Positions 22,175-33,806 of a stretch of 64,000 bases of DNA are shown one piece after another. Positions within the stretch are counted from its first letter, which is position 1, and each line of letters starts with the position of its first letter. The stretch is from Pyrenophora tritici-repentis (lineage: Eukaryota; Ascomycota; Dothideomycetes; Pleosporales; Pleosporaceae), in assembly GCF_003171515.1 (NCBI RefSeq), contig NC_089392.1, positions 868,001 through 932,000 of the forward strand, given 5' to 3'. The position numbers and the translations under genes were made by a program. Below the pieces are notes generated by a model. It was not told the DNA's origin. It saw nothing but the letters and a program-made list of their open reading frames with translations, and searched no databases.

Positions 22175-22849
22175 TCAAGGCCGCTCTTTCCCTAATTCTA
22201 TCTCTGTGACTACTTGAAAGCGATCATTGAAGCCTTTGCGCTCGAGAACACAGACTCTGTCAACAGACCAGTCCAGGGCATTCGGAGAGCCTTTCTCTGC
22301 TCCATTTTTGGCCCGGAATTTTTGCACAACCATCTTAACCTTTTTACAAAGCTTCTGCACGCCAATCTGATCAGACGTTTGCCCTACAGAGAGATGAGGC
22401 GTGAATGGTCGGGTATCGTGATTGACCTCAAAGAACTCAATCTGGAGCTCAGTGCGAAGTCTCTGTATTTCTTGCGTAGTATCTTGTGTAGTAGGCCTTA
22501 ACCAAACTGAGTGGCCTCTCTCTTCGTAAGTACCGGCTTGATGAAAGGCGCCAGGTGCGTCTGCAGTAAGCGACATGCGAAGGAGTGCAATAGCTCCTAC
22601 GGCTCTCGCTATCCGCATCTGTATTTCGGGCTTGAGAGTGAAGTGTGTGCGTCCATGTTGCTTGTTGCGCACAAAGGGTATGTTAAGAATGGGTACGTGT
22701 GGATTTGCCAAGCCTAGTGGCCACAAGCAGATTAGCCTGCCTTCTGGCCAAAATAGGCTTGGCGTGTCAACCTTTACTCGTGCCGTCAGCCCTGAGCCAC
22801 TGCGGCGCATTAGCGTCTTGGCAACTGCTCGCTGCAAAGACGAAAGCAT
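22175..22849 (-). CDS. 2H phosphoesterase / 2'-5' RNA ligase-like protein
   Basis: A single open frame of 224 residues ends ten bases past the stop codon of the convergent hydrolase gene. The second 2H motif is clear (RPFTPHLSVGQ). The first is probably ANPHVPILNIPFV, where the usual His-x-Thr reads His-Val-Pro. The segment SVWLRPTTQDTTQEIQRLRTEL matches the region between the motifs in fungal members. The superfamily holds cyclic phosphodiesterases and RNA-end-modifying enzymes; the substrate is unknown. The first 45 residues fit the family poorly and may include an unrecognised intron, since a GTAAAG donor and a CACTAG acceptor flank part of this region. The start is therefore uncertain. 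Confidence 0.6.
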   Translation of the reverse strand: MLSSLQRAVAKTLMRRSGSGLTARVKVDTPSLFWPEGRLICLWPLGLANPHVPILNIPFVRNKQHGRTHFTLKPEIQMRIARAVGAIALLRMSLTADAPGAFHQAGTYEERGHSVWLRPTTQDTTQEIQRLRTELQIEFFEVNHDTRPFTPHLSVGQTSDQIGVQKLCKKVKMVVQKFRAKNGAEKGSPNALDWSVDRVCVLERKGFNDRFQVVTEIELGKERP

Positions 22850-23064
22850 TCACGACTTCTCATGTGTCAATCACTCCGCTAACCCAAAACAAGGGAACGG
22901 TCGCGACACGTCGCCATGTGAGAGCGCTCATTCCGTCACTACTAATCTTACCCAGCAACCTCTCACGGCAATCTCACACGACACGCGCCTCGTCTGCGAC
23001 TTCCTGCGCGCCATCTGTGCCGAGTTGCGCAACCAGACTTTAACCACTCCTCAACCTTTTCACC

Positions 23065-25105
23065 ATGGACGACCAGAAGAAACCCACCCGGCAGTTTGGC
23101 GTTACCAGCGCCATCTCTGAGGCCCCGCCTACCGAACAGGATATTCGCAAAAACGATAGCCTCATCACGACGCTGAAAGACGAGAATGTGTTTGAGACGC
23201 CCGAGGGCAACCAACAAAGGTAAGGCGATTGCATTGCGCGGGTAAGAATAGCGAGGAGCTGACTGATGTCTAGGGAGTCAGTTCTCAAAGATATCCAAAA
23301 TGTCGTCGAAGAGTTTGTGCGTCGCGTCGGCAAGAAAAAGGGCGTTCAGCAGTCTATCATCGACGCCGCGGGCGGCAAGATCTTCACTTTCGGCAGCTTC
23401 GCTCTCGGTGTTCACGGTCCCAAATCGGATATCGATACGCTCGTTGTCGCGCCCAAATTTGTCTCCATTGACGATTTCTTCGCCATCTTTCCCTCAACCT
23501 TCAAAGAACTATGCAACGAAAAGGACATCCAAGAGTTCGTGCCCGTAGAAGACGCCTTTGTACCTATTATCAAGATGGAATACCAGGGCGTGAGCATAGA
23601 CTTGCTGTTTTGCTCGCTACCGAAGAGGCCTTCAATACCCCTCAACATGACCACCATTGAAAAGAAGGACTTGGAGGGACTTTCCGAGTCGGCAACACGC
23701 AGCGTTAACGGTACACGAGTCACCAACGAACTCTTGGACTCGGTTCCACAGAAGGTGAGCTTCCGACATGCGCTGCGAGCCATCAAGCTCTGGTCGAACC
23801 GCCGCGGCATCTACGGGGCCGTCTTTGGATACCCTGGAGGAGTTGCGTGGGCTATCATGGTTGCCCGCATATGCCAGCTTTACCCAATGGCCAATGGCGC
23901 TACCATTGTCTCAAAGTTCTTCAGTTTGATGTACAAGTGGACCTGGCCTAGGCCTGTTATGCTGAAGCACATCGAAGAGGGTGACATGGGCCTCCGTGTA
24001 TGGAACCCACAGGTACGTCTTCCATATCCAAAACTGCAATAGGCCCAAACTAAACTTGCTAGGTCTATGGCGGCGATAGAGCCCATCTCATGCCCATCAT
24101 CACACCCGCGTTCCCATCCATGTGCGCTACGCACACCGTCATGCCATCCACACTGCGCATCATGAAGGAAGAATTCGGTCGAGCGGACAGCATATTGCAG
24201 GATATCTTTGCAAACAAGAAGGATTGGAAGGCACTGTTCGAGCGGCACACTTTCTTTACAAAAGACCACAAGTACTATTTGAGCGTCGTCGCCGCAAGCC
24301 GAACCAAGGAAGCCAATTCGACCTTCTCCGGACTGGTACAGTCGAAGATCCGACACATCATCAAAGGCATCGACGATGGAAACACGGGTATCGCCACCGC
24401 GCGTCCATATATTGAATACTTCGAGCGAGCGCATCGTATTACGGATGACCAGTTCAAAGAGGTCGCGCAAGGCTCCCTTGACTATCTCATTCCAAAATCT
24501 GAAGCGGATGCCGAAGGTACACTCGAAGCCAACGGCGACACCACGATAGTGCACACTACAACTTTCTATATCGGCCTCACTTTACCCACAGGTGGTATGT
24601 CCATACACCTGCCAAGTTTCTCTTTCTTCCCTGACCATTCGTATAGAAGCTACCAAATCGCTCGATATTTCCTATCCCGTGAGCCAGTTCAAGAGTTACA
24701 TCACCGACTCAGATCTTTACAACGAAGACCTCATGTCTGTGAAAGTGGTCCACACGCGCAGGTACGATGGCCTCCCAAATCAACTCCCCCAGAATCACCA
24801 ACTGACCTATCAGCTCCGCGCTCCCGGATGATGTCTTCGTCGAAGGAGAAACGCGGCCGAAGCCCAGCAAAGACAAGAAGAAAAAGAAGGACGCGAAAAG
24901 TGTTAAGCGCCAGTTCGCCGAGACAGGCCTCGAAGTTCGTGACACTCGCCTCACCAAATCCTCCAGACGTTGAATGTCGCCATGGGGGTAACGTTACATC
25001 ATTATGCTGACGAATTCGCTAATCTAGGACAGCGAGCATTCAGCAGCAAAGCGCCAACAGGCCGAGCTTGCTACCAACGGGGTACCTACTCCGACGGCAG
25101 CATAG
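23065..25105 (+). CDS. PAP1: Nuclear poly(A) polymerase
   Basis: Six exons: 23065-23219, 23274-24012, 24063-24594, 24647-24761, 24814-24934 and 25028-25105, 579 residues in one phase. The enzyme adds poly(A) tails to mRNA as part of the cleavage and polyadenylation factor. The nucleotidyltransferase motif GSFALGVHGPKSDIDTLVV carries two catalytic Asp, and the third is in GVSIDLLF. The central domain (AIKLWSNRRGIYG, GYPGGVAWAIMVARICQLYP) and the RNA-binding domain (KSLDISYPVSQFKSYI) follow. The C-terminus is Lys-rich (KPSKDKKKKKDAKSVKRQF), as expected for nuclear import. The last intron uses a weak GTTCGT donor; it was chosen because the final exon (SAAKRQQAELATNGVPTPTA) fits the family and keeps phase. 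Confidence 0.95.
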
Positions 25106-26346
25106 GCTCCCTTCCAGCTAAGCTCGCACATGTTCGCATTTCCTTGTACTATTCATCCGATACTCTTGGGGTTTCTGACATTCTTGCTCATTTCAGTTCC
25201 GGCTGCATTGCCATGCACCGCCAAACATGCGGCTTGTTAACACAACCTGCCTTTCTAATTAGACGACGGGGCTTCCCTCCAACAACAAACCAAAAAACAC
25301 GAGGCGGAAACTTGCGACTTCACACGCCGCAACAGGTGCGTATCCAGTCACTACCGAGGGGGCCTCTAACCGCACACACCCGCAGAAAGAACACCAATAC
25401 CACAAAAAAAGTAGGAAAACAAAAGACTGCGTCTTCTTCAGTTTCGCTGTCTTTATAAAAATCTCTACAGAAAGGTTTGGCCACCATCACACAGGAACTA
25501 CATAATGCACTTTCTTCAACTTCCACCTGGCCCGTAGGGTGGCGTTCAACTGGCGTTTTTTCGGTTCTTTTTCTCTTTTCAAAATGCATCGGGCGGGCGT
25601 TTCCCACCCAAACTGGGAGTGGGAGTAATTTGTTCAGTCAGTGAGTGGAGTTTCGGGGTGAACAACTACAACAACGAAACAGCGAAGGATGAAATTCGAA
25701 TTCGATTCTTTTTTTTTCGGAGAATGGCAAGGCAGATGGATCGATGGACGGCGTTGCGTGTTATAAGCACCCGAAAGTGGTTGGTGCTTGGTGGGAGTGT
25801 GGGTGGGGGTTTCTGTAAATAATACGCACGCGTCTTTGTGTCTGTACAATGGAAATCTCACAACATATTGGGGCGATTCGGGCTCTGGCAAATTTGATCT
25901 TTATGGTTGATGTTGCGTGATTGTGATTGTGTTGTGGTATGCTCAGATGTGTTCAGCAGGCTACTGTTGAGACTGGGTTTGCTGACTGGTGCGGATTAGA
26001 CGCATGGGGGAAGGGGAAAGTGGATTGTCATGTATGGTATTCATTTCAAGTCTCTAATATAGCTGACTACGAAATGTATACGCCCGAGCTGTAGATGATA
26101 CAGCATAGCCTAGGCTTTCTCTAAGAACAGGTACAGATATGGGGTAGTCTCTATCATCCTTCATACAAGCTCATTGGTAAGAGCAAAGAAAACAAAGAAA
26201 ATGCCATAGAAGTCATCCACCGATCCTGTGACTGGGGCCTGACCTACTCATGCGTGAACATACTCGCTGACATAAGAAACCATTCATGAAAATATACCAG
26301 CCGTATCATCCTGAACTTGAAGGTCGACCCTCCATCCCCTCCCATC
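25106..26346. other. Convergent intergenic region
   Basis: This is the 3' flank of PAP1 and of the IBR gene. It includes a purine/AT-rich stretch near 25390-25460 and a poly-T run near 25709. No supported gene. Confidence 0.5.
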
Positions 26347-27398
26347 CTACGAGGTTGCAGCCTTGGTAGCGTTTCCACCCGCCAAAAGACCATCCATCTC
26401 GCACGCATTAGCCGGATTAGGATCTATCCAGTACGGTATACCGTGAATAAGAGGTACTTGAGCTTTCTTTGCACCACTAACAGCTGAAGCGGCGGTAGCC
26501 CAGTTGAAGTACTTGTAGCAACCGACACAGAGCTGGCACGCAAAATCAGCATGAACCATTCAGTGCTTACCGTAGAGGGATGGGTCCATACCATACTATC
26601 ACAACCTCCATCTTTCACAATGACAAGCTGACAATGCGGACAACGTCTCCCGTCTTTACTCTGCATGAGTTCCAGCGTCTCCTTCTCGGTATCGCTCATC
26701 TTGTCGTTGACATGCTTGGCCGCATACTCGGAACATGTGAGATCTTTGTGCCAGGGCACGAGACACTGAGCGCAAGACCGGGTGATACACTCATTACACA
26801 CCACCTGCGGGTAACCCGGGGCCCTGAGATCAGGAAGCCCCACGGCGTTACAATCCGGCGCTGTGCAAGTCATTGGCTTGGGGTCGGCCGTTTGCTTCCA
26901 GAATTCTAGCATCTCCATGTTGAATTTGTTGAGAGGCTCGCCGGCGGGCATGTACTGCAAGATGTAGTTGTGGTTCCAGTAGTTTGTGCAACCGGGTTCC
27001 AGACAGCCTGTGCTGATGTTCTGTGCGCCGAGAGTGTCAATACGCGCAGACAGGAAGTTCCCAATACATGTTTTGCAGACGGGATCGATTTTTGTTCGGC
27101 GCGGATTGCGTGCGAGGTGGTCTATGCAGCCCCTGGGGATGTCGAAAGTTGGGGTTGTGTCTCGGCGCTTTGGTGGTAGCCATGTTACGAACTGATCGGT
27201 TGTCTGCTCTTCGATGCAGATTCGGCATGTAAAGTGAGTGATCTGGGGTTTGGGCGACTTTGGTTTGGTGCTTGGCTTGCGTCGCTTTGCCCATGGGTCC
27301 GCTGCACGTGAGCGCCGCCTTTTGGCCACTTTGGGAGGAGGTGTGGTGTCTTCACTCTCGATGGCTTCCTTGGTCTGGGAGCGTAAGACTCGCTGCAT
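26347..27398 (-). CDS. IBR / RBR-type RING zinc-binding protein
   Basis: Two exons, 27398-26592 and 26532-26347, give 330 residues. A basic N-terminus (KVAKRRRSR, WAKRRKPSTKPKSPK) precedes a RING1-like unit (FTCRICIEEQ, VCKTCIGNFL, GCLEPGC). An IBR follows (MTCTAPDCNAVG, VVCNECITRSCAQCLVPWH), then an Rcat-like unit (RRCPHCQLVIVKDGGCDSM joined to LCVGCYKYFNW). RBR ligases pass ubiquitin through a cysteine in the GGC of Rcat, which is present here. The last zinc ligands of the module (usually FCWxC and a following Cys/His pair) are absent: the sequence reads FNWATAAS. The alternative read-through at the splice site would destroy the C-x2-C pair. Ubiquitin-ligase activity is plausible but not assured. 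Confidence 0.82.
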
Positions 27399-28265
27399 CG
27401 GGTGTATAGTGACGGCTGTGTGGGTTAGTAGTGGGGTTGGCGCTGGCTGGTGTGAGGATGTGAACAGTACTAGAGCAGTGAGTGTAGTACGAGTACCAGA
27501 AATCCGGGCGAGTCAAGGATTGTGTGGTTATGGAAGATGTGCTCGTCAAGGCTACATGCATTTATGAGGTGTTGTAGTGAGACCAGGCTGAGTGCATGTG
27601 ACGTCTGGTCCGGCGGTAGGAGTGCGGCTGCCTTGTACCCGACCTTGGTTCCGAATCGGAAAGGTGACTCAGAGTGCCTTCCGATCGGTAAGTGTAGATT
27701 ACTATCACTTTAGTAGGTTCATGTGAATTCCCGGCCAGTCAGCTTCCAAGGTTGTACCATTGCTAAGCACCTGACAGGCAGTCTGGCAAGTGCTAATATG
27801 GCATTTTGAATTCGTTAGTGGCAGCTTGACAAGGCTATATTATGCTTCGTCCATAGTATTCCGCTTAATAGCGTATATCATCACATGTCATTAGACTGTA
27901 CCCGTTCGTCATGATGTATGGGCAAACGCCTTGGTGGTGCCTGCAATGCACCTGAGTAGGGAGAGAGGATCGCCTGTGACTCAGCGGCGCACTAGCAAGG
28001 AGAGTTGTGAGAAAGAATCTTAGGAGTATACATGTTCTTGTTTCTAGAATTATATAGCAACAGATGATTGCGATCCTCACGGCTCGGCCCACGTACTTTG
28101 AGGTGATGCCCCAGGCAAGCGCGCTAATCGGGACCCCACTTTTAGCCGACAGGGATGCGTTGAGCACAGATCCCCCGAGGCCGAACTTTTTTCTGCGACA
28201 GCGATCGATTTGAGAATTGCGCAGAAATCCGACCATACCCAGTTGTACACTCTGCAATCGCGAAA
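27399..28265. promoter_or_regulatory. Divergent promoter region of the IBR gene and DRS1
   Basis: No gene was seen. A TGACTCA element (Gcn4/CpcA consensus) sits at 27665-27671 inside an imperfect inverted repeat, about 270 bases upstream of the IBR gene start. Confidence 0.4.
27651..27688. repeat. Imperfect inverted repeat enclosing TGACTCA
   Basis: CCGAATCGGAAAGG (27651-27664) can pair with CCTTCCGATCGG (27677-27688), with two unpaired bases. The loop contains the palindromic core TGACTCA. Confidence 0.45.
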
Positions 28266-30733
28266 ATGGCGCCAAATCTGGATGACGACTTTGTATTCAC
28301 CATCTCCGATCACGACGATGTATCCGACGACGGTGGCGCCGACGAGCTGGCCGCAGCGACGAAACTAGCTGGGGCTGGTAAGAAGAGGAAATATACAGAG
28401 GATCCAGACTTGAATGTCAAGCCAAAGGAAATGGCGTCCAAGAAAGCAAAAAAGGACAAGAAAAAGGGAAAGAAGCAGACTGAAGCCGCGCCACAAGCCG
28501 AAGAAGAGGATGAGATGCCACAACCCGGCGAAGACGTGGAGCAAAACGATGATATTGCCAGCGACTTTGAGTTTGCGGTTGGCGACATAGACACTGGGTT
28601 TGTCGAGGAATTCGATGGCTGGGGCAACGAAAACGGCACGGTTGCGCAAGAATCAGGAAAGAAGAGCAGCACAGCAGTAGATGTCGATGATATCATTGAG
28701 CGGAGATTGAACAAGAAGAAGGCCCTGAAAGCCATGGAAGAAGAGTCGCCGGAGTCATCAGTCAATGGCGACTTTGAGGGCTTCGATGAGGATGATGAAC
28801 TCATGGCCGAAGACGGATTCGGTATGGGAGCTGCAAGCGACTCTGAGGACGAGGAAGACCAAGACGAAGCTTCCGAGAATGAGGGTAGCGAACGCAATGG
28901 AGGCGACGGCTCAGATGACGACGAAGAAGTGCCGCATGTGCCACATCCCATGGATCTCGAGGGTGCCGATACAGAGGAGGAGCAAAGCGAGGAGGAAGAC
29001 GCTGTCGAGGCCAAGAAGGCAGCTGCCTTCTTTGCGCCGGAGGAGAGTGTGAAGATCAAGAAAAAGAAGGGTGCCAAAGGTGCCACAGGGTCGTTCCAAG
29101 CCATGTCACTTTCAAGACCAATTCTACGAGGTCTTGCATCAGTCGGCTTCACGGAGCCGACACCAATTCAAAACAAGGCTGTCCCAATCGCCATGCAAGG
29201 AAAGGACGTTGTCGGTGGAGCCGAGACTGGTTCCGGTAAAACAGCTGCCTTCCTCATCCCCATTCTCGAACGTCTTCTCTACCGTCCGAAAAAGGTCCCT
29301 ACAACGCGCGTTGCCATTTTCATGCCCACGCGTGAGTTGGCTGTACAATGTTTCAACGTTGCTACGAAGCTTGCGTCATTCACCGACATCACTTTCGCAC
29401 TGATGGCTGGTGGTTTCTCAACAAGAGATCAAGAAGCTGTGCTAAAGACCAGACCGGATGTCGTAATCGCAACACCTGGTCGTTTCATCGATCACATGCA
29501 TAACACAGCTGCCTTCCAGGTTGAACATCTTGAGATTCTTGTACTCGATGAGGCCGATCGTATGCTTGAAGAAGGGTTCGAGAGTCAACTGAATGAGATT
29601 TTGACGACTATTCCCAAGTCTCGACAGACTATGCTTTTCTCCGCTACCATGACGAGCTCAGTTGATAAGCTGATTCGCATTGGTATGGACAAACCTGTAC
29701 GGCTGATGGTCGACGCGAAGAAGCATACTGTAGCAGGTCTTACGCAAGAGTTTGTGCGTCTACGTCAAGGCAAGGAGGACAAGAGGTTGGCATACCTGAT
29801 GTACATCTGTGAGAAAATCTACACAGAGAAAGTCATTGTTTTCTTCAGGCAAAAGAAGGAGGCACACAGAGTGCGGGTTGTCTTTGCTCTATGCGGGCTC
29901 AAGGCAAGCGAGCTCCATGGTAACATGAGCCAAGAACAGGTAAGAATATACGTATCTTGTAGTGCAACCTGATACTGACATCAAATCAGCGTATCCAATC
30001 AGTCGAAGCTTTCCGTTCAGGCAAATCGGCATATCTGCTTGCCACCGACGTCGCCTCCCGTGGCCTTGATATCAAGAACGTTTCTACAGTCATCAACTAC
30101 GAAGCACCGCAAAGTCATGAGATCTATCTGCATCGTGTTGGTCGTACCGCCCGTGCCGGACGCAGTGGTCGAGCGTGTACACTTGCAGCAGAGCCAGACC
30201 GCAAGGTTGTCAAGCAAGCTGTCAAGGCGTCACGCGATCAGGGAGCCAAGGTGGTCAGCCGTCAGGTCCCAATCGAGGAGACGGATAGATGGATGAAGAA
30301 GATCAAAGACCTCGAAGACGAGATTGAGGAAGTACTCAAGGAAGAAAAGGAAGAGCGTCTTCTCAGTGTTACAGAGCGTGACCTCAAGCGAGGCGAGAAT
30401 CTCATCACACACGAAGATGAAATCAAGTCTCGACCAAGGCGTACGTGGTTTGAGTCTGAGAAGGACAAGATGGCGGAGAGAGAGAAGGGAGCTGCTGCCT
30501 TGAACGGGGCTGTTGGAGGATCAGTCAAGGGCAAGGAGAAGAAGAAGAAGCTCAGCGGAAAAGACCGCAAGAAGCTTGAAGCAAAGGATGTCCGTACAGA
30601 GGGCAAAGTATGGAAGAAGGGCAAAGCAGACCGAGGACTGACTACAGGTAAAGCCAAGGAGAAGCAAGCGCACCAGAAAGCAAAGTCGAAGAAGATTGCG
30701 GAGAAGACAAAGTTCAAAGGGTTCAAGGAGTAG
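28266..30733 (+). CDS. DRS1: DEAD-box ATP-dependent RNA helicase, Drs1 type
   Basis: Two exons, 28266-29939 and 29990-30733, give 805 residues. Drs1 is a nucleolar helicase needed for assembly of the 60S ribosomal subunit (yeast knowledge). The first 280 residues are very acidic with Lys clusters, typical of Drs1. Helicase motifs run in order: the Q motif ([21 protein letters not shown]), AETGSGKT (I), PTRELA (Ia), ATPGR (Ib), DEAD (II), SAT (III), [11 protein letters not shown] (V) and [11 protein letters not shown] (VI). The C-terminus is basic and coiled-coil-like, with repeated Lys runs. The start ATG at 28266 gives [15 protein letters not shown], a conserved-looking beginning. The intron falls just after GNMSQEQ and keeps phase. 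Confidence 0.96.
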
Positions 30734-31395
30734 ATAGCTGGTGGGTAGTGGGCTGATGGCCAAGACATGATTACCTATCTTGATGATGATATTCGGCTCA
30801 CTTGATGTATCTGATGTACGATTGACCTCATATGCCAAGCAAGCCCCTTTCTGGCCTAGGCGGGTAGGCCGGAGCAGGCGGACGAAATGGCCAAAGATTT
30901 CTGCCAACAATTTCCACTCACCGTGGTGTCCCGGCTTTCCTATTGACACGTCCTCACAACCCTTCCTACACGTATTTTCCATATCCAGAAGCTATCGCGA
31001 CTCTATATCGCGCCGAATAGAAGCCGCTTTTACCCCTGTGCTGACCAGGCCCCAAGGTTCGTTATCGGCTTATCGGCAGCTTGAACATTCGACAACTTTC
31101 TGGCTTGGACCCGCAGTTGACCGTTGGCAGCTATCGCAAACCTCGACCTCACGTCGTTTAATCGACTACGCGACTTTTTCCCAGCCTCTGCATCAGTGCG
31201 CAAGCGAGGACAAGAAAGCGGAATCACCCGAAGCCAATCTTACAGTTACGCGGAACTCTGCAGCCTAGCGCAGAGCACCCCAAGTGTACGCATACACGCC
31301 TCAGCCCTGTCGAATAACCCAGCGGGGTAGCCAGAGCGAATATTGAAGGCGCGATTGCAAGACCAAGAGAAACAGCAGTAACAAACTTCATCACC
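30734..31395. other. Intergenic region and PIS1 leader
   Basis: It holds the DRS1 3' flank and the PIS1 promoter. No gene-like open frame was recognised. Confidence 0.5.
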
Positions 31396-32373
31396 ATGGC
31401 ATCCGTACAATCGCAAGCCAATGGCAATGGCTCCGCAGTGCGACCCGCAAAGGTACAAGAGGAGGGTGCGGAAGAGAACATATTCCTATTTATCCCGAAC
31501 CTGATCGGTATATTTACTCCCCTTATACTTCAATACAGGTAGCTAACAGCATAATAGGCTATTCGCGCGTCTTCCTCGCCCTCGGGTCGCTCTATTACAT
31601 GCCCCTCCACCCACGCACATGCACCCTCCTTTACAGTGTATCGTGCCTGCTCGATGCGTTAGATGGATATGCAGCCCGAAAGTATGAGCAGAGCACCAAG
31701 TTTGGTGCGGTACTGGACATGGTGACGGATCGATGCACAACAACCTGCCTACTCGTCTTCTTGGCGCAAGCCTTTCCTCGCTGGAGCATTGTCTTTCAAA
31801 GTCTCATTTCGCTTGATCTGGCGAGCCACTACATGCACATGTACGCAACGTTGAGCATGGGAGGCAGTGGGCAGAGCCACAAGAACATAGACGAAAGCAG
31901 GAGTTGGTTGCTCAAACAGTACTACTCCAACAACGTACGTCTAGCATTTGACCTTGTACCAAGCCTTGCTAATATCCTATTAGAAAGTTCTCTTCGCCCT
32001 TTGCGCCATGAATGAAACCTTCTTCATTGCCCTCTACCTCCTCTCCTTCAGCTCGCCCCTCCTCTCTCCCACGCTCTTCTCCGACCTTAACAATCCGGCT
32101 TCGCTGCAACCTGGCTCGCCTGCCGCTCCTAAACCATCCATGTTCTTTGCCAGCCCCTTTTCTGCTGCCGCTATGGAGATGGCGCGCGCCAACAAGATGG
32201 ATTCAACTCTCCCTTGGATCCTGATGGCTATCTCATTACCCTTCATGGCCATGAAGCAGGGGATAAACGTGGTTCAGATGCTAAAAGCGAGCCAATGGCT
32301 TGCTGAGGGTGACAAGGAGGCGAGAAGGAAGGCAGGATTGCCTAGGAAGGGTGGTGTGAAGAAGTTGCAGTAG
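31396..32373 (+). CDS. PIS1: CDP-diacylglycerol-inositol 3-phosphatidyltransferase (PI synthase)
   Basis: Three exons: 31396-31507, 31558-31934 and 31984-32373, 292 residues. The enzyme joins CDP-diacylglycerol and myo-inositol to make phosphatidylinositol at the ER. The CDP-alcohol phosphotransferase signature is complete: LDGYAARKYEQSTKFGAVLD followed by MVTD, i.e. D-G-x2-A-R-x8-G-x3-D-x3-D. The N-terminal IFLFIPNLIGYSRV is the usual first membrane segment, and four to six hydrophobic segments follow. The protein is longer than the yeast enzyme (about 220 residues) because of a Ser/Pro-rich loop (about residues 195-235) and a basic C-terminal tail (GLPRKGGVKKLQ). Confidence 0.96.
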
Positions 32374-33806
32374 ATTCTTTGTTTCGACAGGGTCGGCGTT
32401 CCGGGGAGAGTCACCATGTACGGACAGATCAGTCGTTGCAGGCACGAGTGACAGAGGAGCCAAGGATGCATGCGTCTGTTAGGGCAAACAGGTAGTGGCA
32501 CATTTGGTGCATTTCCATACTTTCTACTTTTTCTTCCTTTCTACTTCCTCTTTTTACCTAGTCACGTTGTAGTCATTGGCGATTTCGATTTCGAATCCCT
32601 TCGTTCGCTTTACTTTCACAATTGCATTTGCCCATATGCGGCTTCGGTACGAGATGTAGGACTTTATAGAGCCCTAATAATACCCGTGTCACACCAGTCA
32701 AACTTGTCATGACCTCCTTGCATATGTGTTCGAGGTGCTGTCTAACACATTCGGCGGCATGTGGTTGACAACAGCGTGATGCATGTCGGCCGTTCCATGT
32801 CACGTTAGACGTACTCGAGGGTGTCGGGATCTAATCCTGCACTTGTATCCTTCAAGACTATGGATAAATGCAACGCATCGAGGGTGTCATACAAAGTAAC
32901 GCGGGCCTCGGGACATGGAGAGCGTCAATTGGAAGATTTTTGAGGTGATTATGCAGGTATCCAAATATAACGGGAAGGATCCCGAGTGCAAAGTTGAGGG
33001 GAAAGCGGAGAGAGCATATGCTCAGAGACCTAGCACCCGCGTACAAGCAGCATTGGCACAACCGATATATACGGTAACCAAATCATGTTTTCTTTTTCCT
33101 CAGCCAAGATAAGCATGCATGCACGTCCCTGTTGAAGTCCATACCTCAACCATGCATATGCCAGTAACGGTAGATAAGTGCAGTTCGCCGCGAATCCCGG
33201 CCATCGGACATGTGTTCATCGGGCGCAAAAAGTGAAGGGACTACCCGGCTAATGGGAATACTCCCGAAGCCGTATCTGGGTAGCAGGTTGTACCATCACC
33301 GTCACGTCCCCCCATACCCTCGTCGAACCCACTCTCTTTGCCTGTCATCCACACGGGCCCCGCCGACCGTTGCGTTGCGTGAGGTAGTTGCCCGGACGAA
33401 CCGTGCCGAACAAAGACAGTAACTACAATGGGGGGCCATCTTACTAAACAAAGCAGCGGGTACCCTGCGAAGTGGGAGATTTGGGGGAAGAGCAGAGAGG
33501 GGAAACCAACAAGAAAAGGTTTCGCCCACAGACCGTAAATACAAAGTTGTGTGCGTGTGTCAATTGCTTGCGCCGCCCGGCCGTATATTGCCGCTTCCAG
33601 ATATCGCTGCTCTCTCTCACCGCATCGTTTGCGATTTAACTATACAAACTCCACACCGCATTTGCGTTGCGTTGATTGCGTATGCGCATTGCGGGAAGCA
33701 ACCAACAAAAAAAGAAGGATTATGCACACCACGACGCCCTCGCTAGCCTAGTTTTCCCCTCCGAAAACGCCTTACTGCATCGCCGTGGGCAGCAGCGCGC
33801 CGACCG
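32374..33806. other. Long intergenic region upstream of the MATE gene
   Basis: It holds the PIS1 3' flank on the left and the MATE promoter and leader on the right. Open frames of 60-80 codons overlap on both strands without recognisable features. Confidence 0.5.

Noticed and set aside
22595..23120. Plus-strand frame of 181 codons upstream of and overlapping the PAP1 start
   Set aside because: It is antisense to the 2H phosphoesterase gene and out of frame with the well-supported PAP1 start.
28310..29152. 280-codon minus-strand frame rich in Ser
   Set aside because: It is the antisense shadow of the acidic N-terminus of DRS1.
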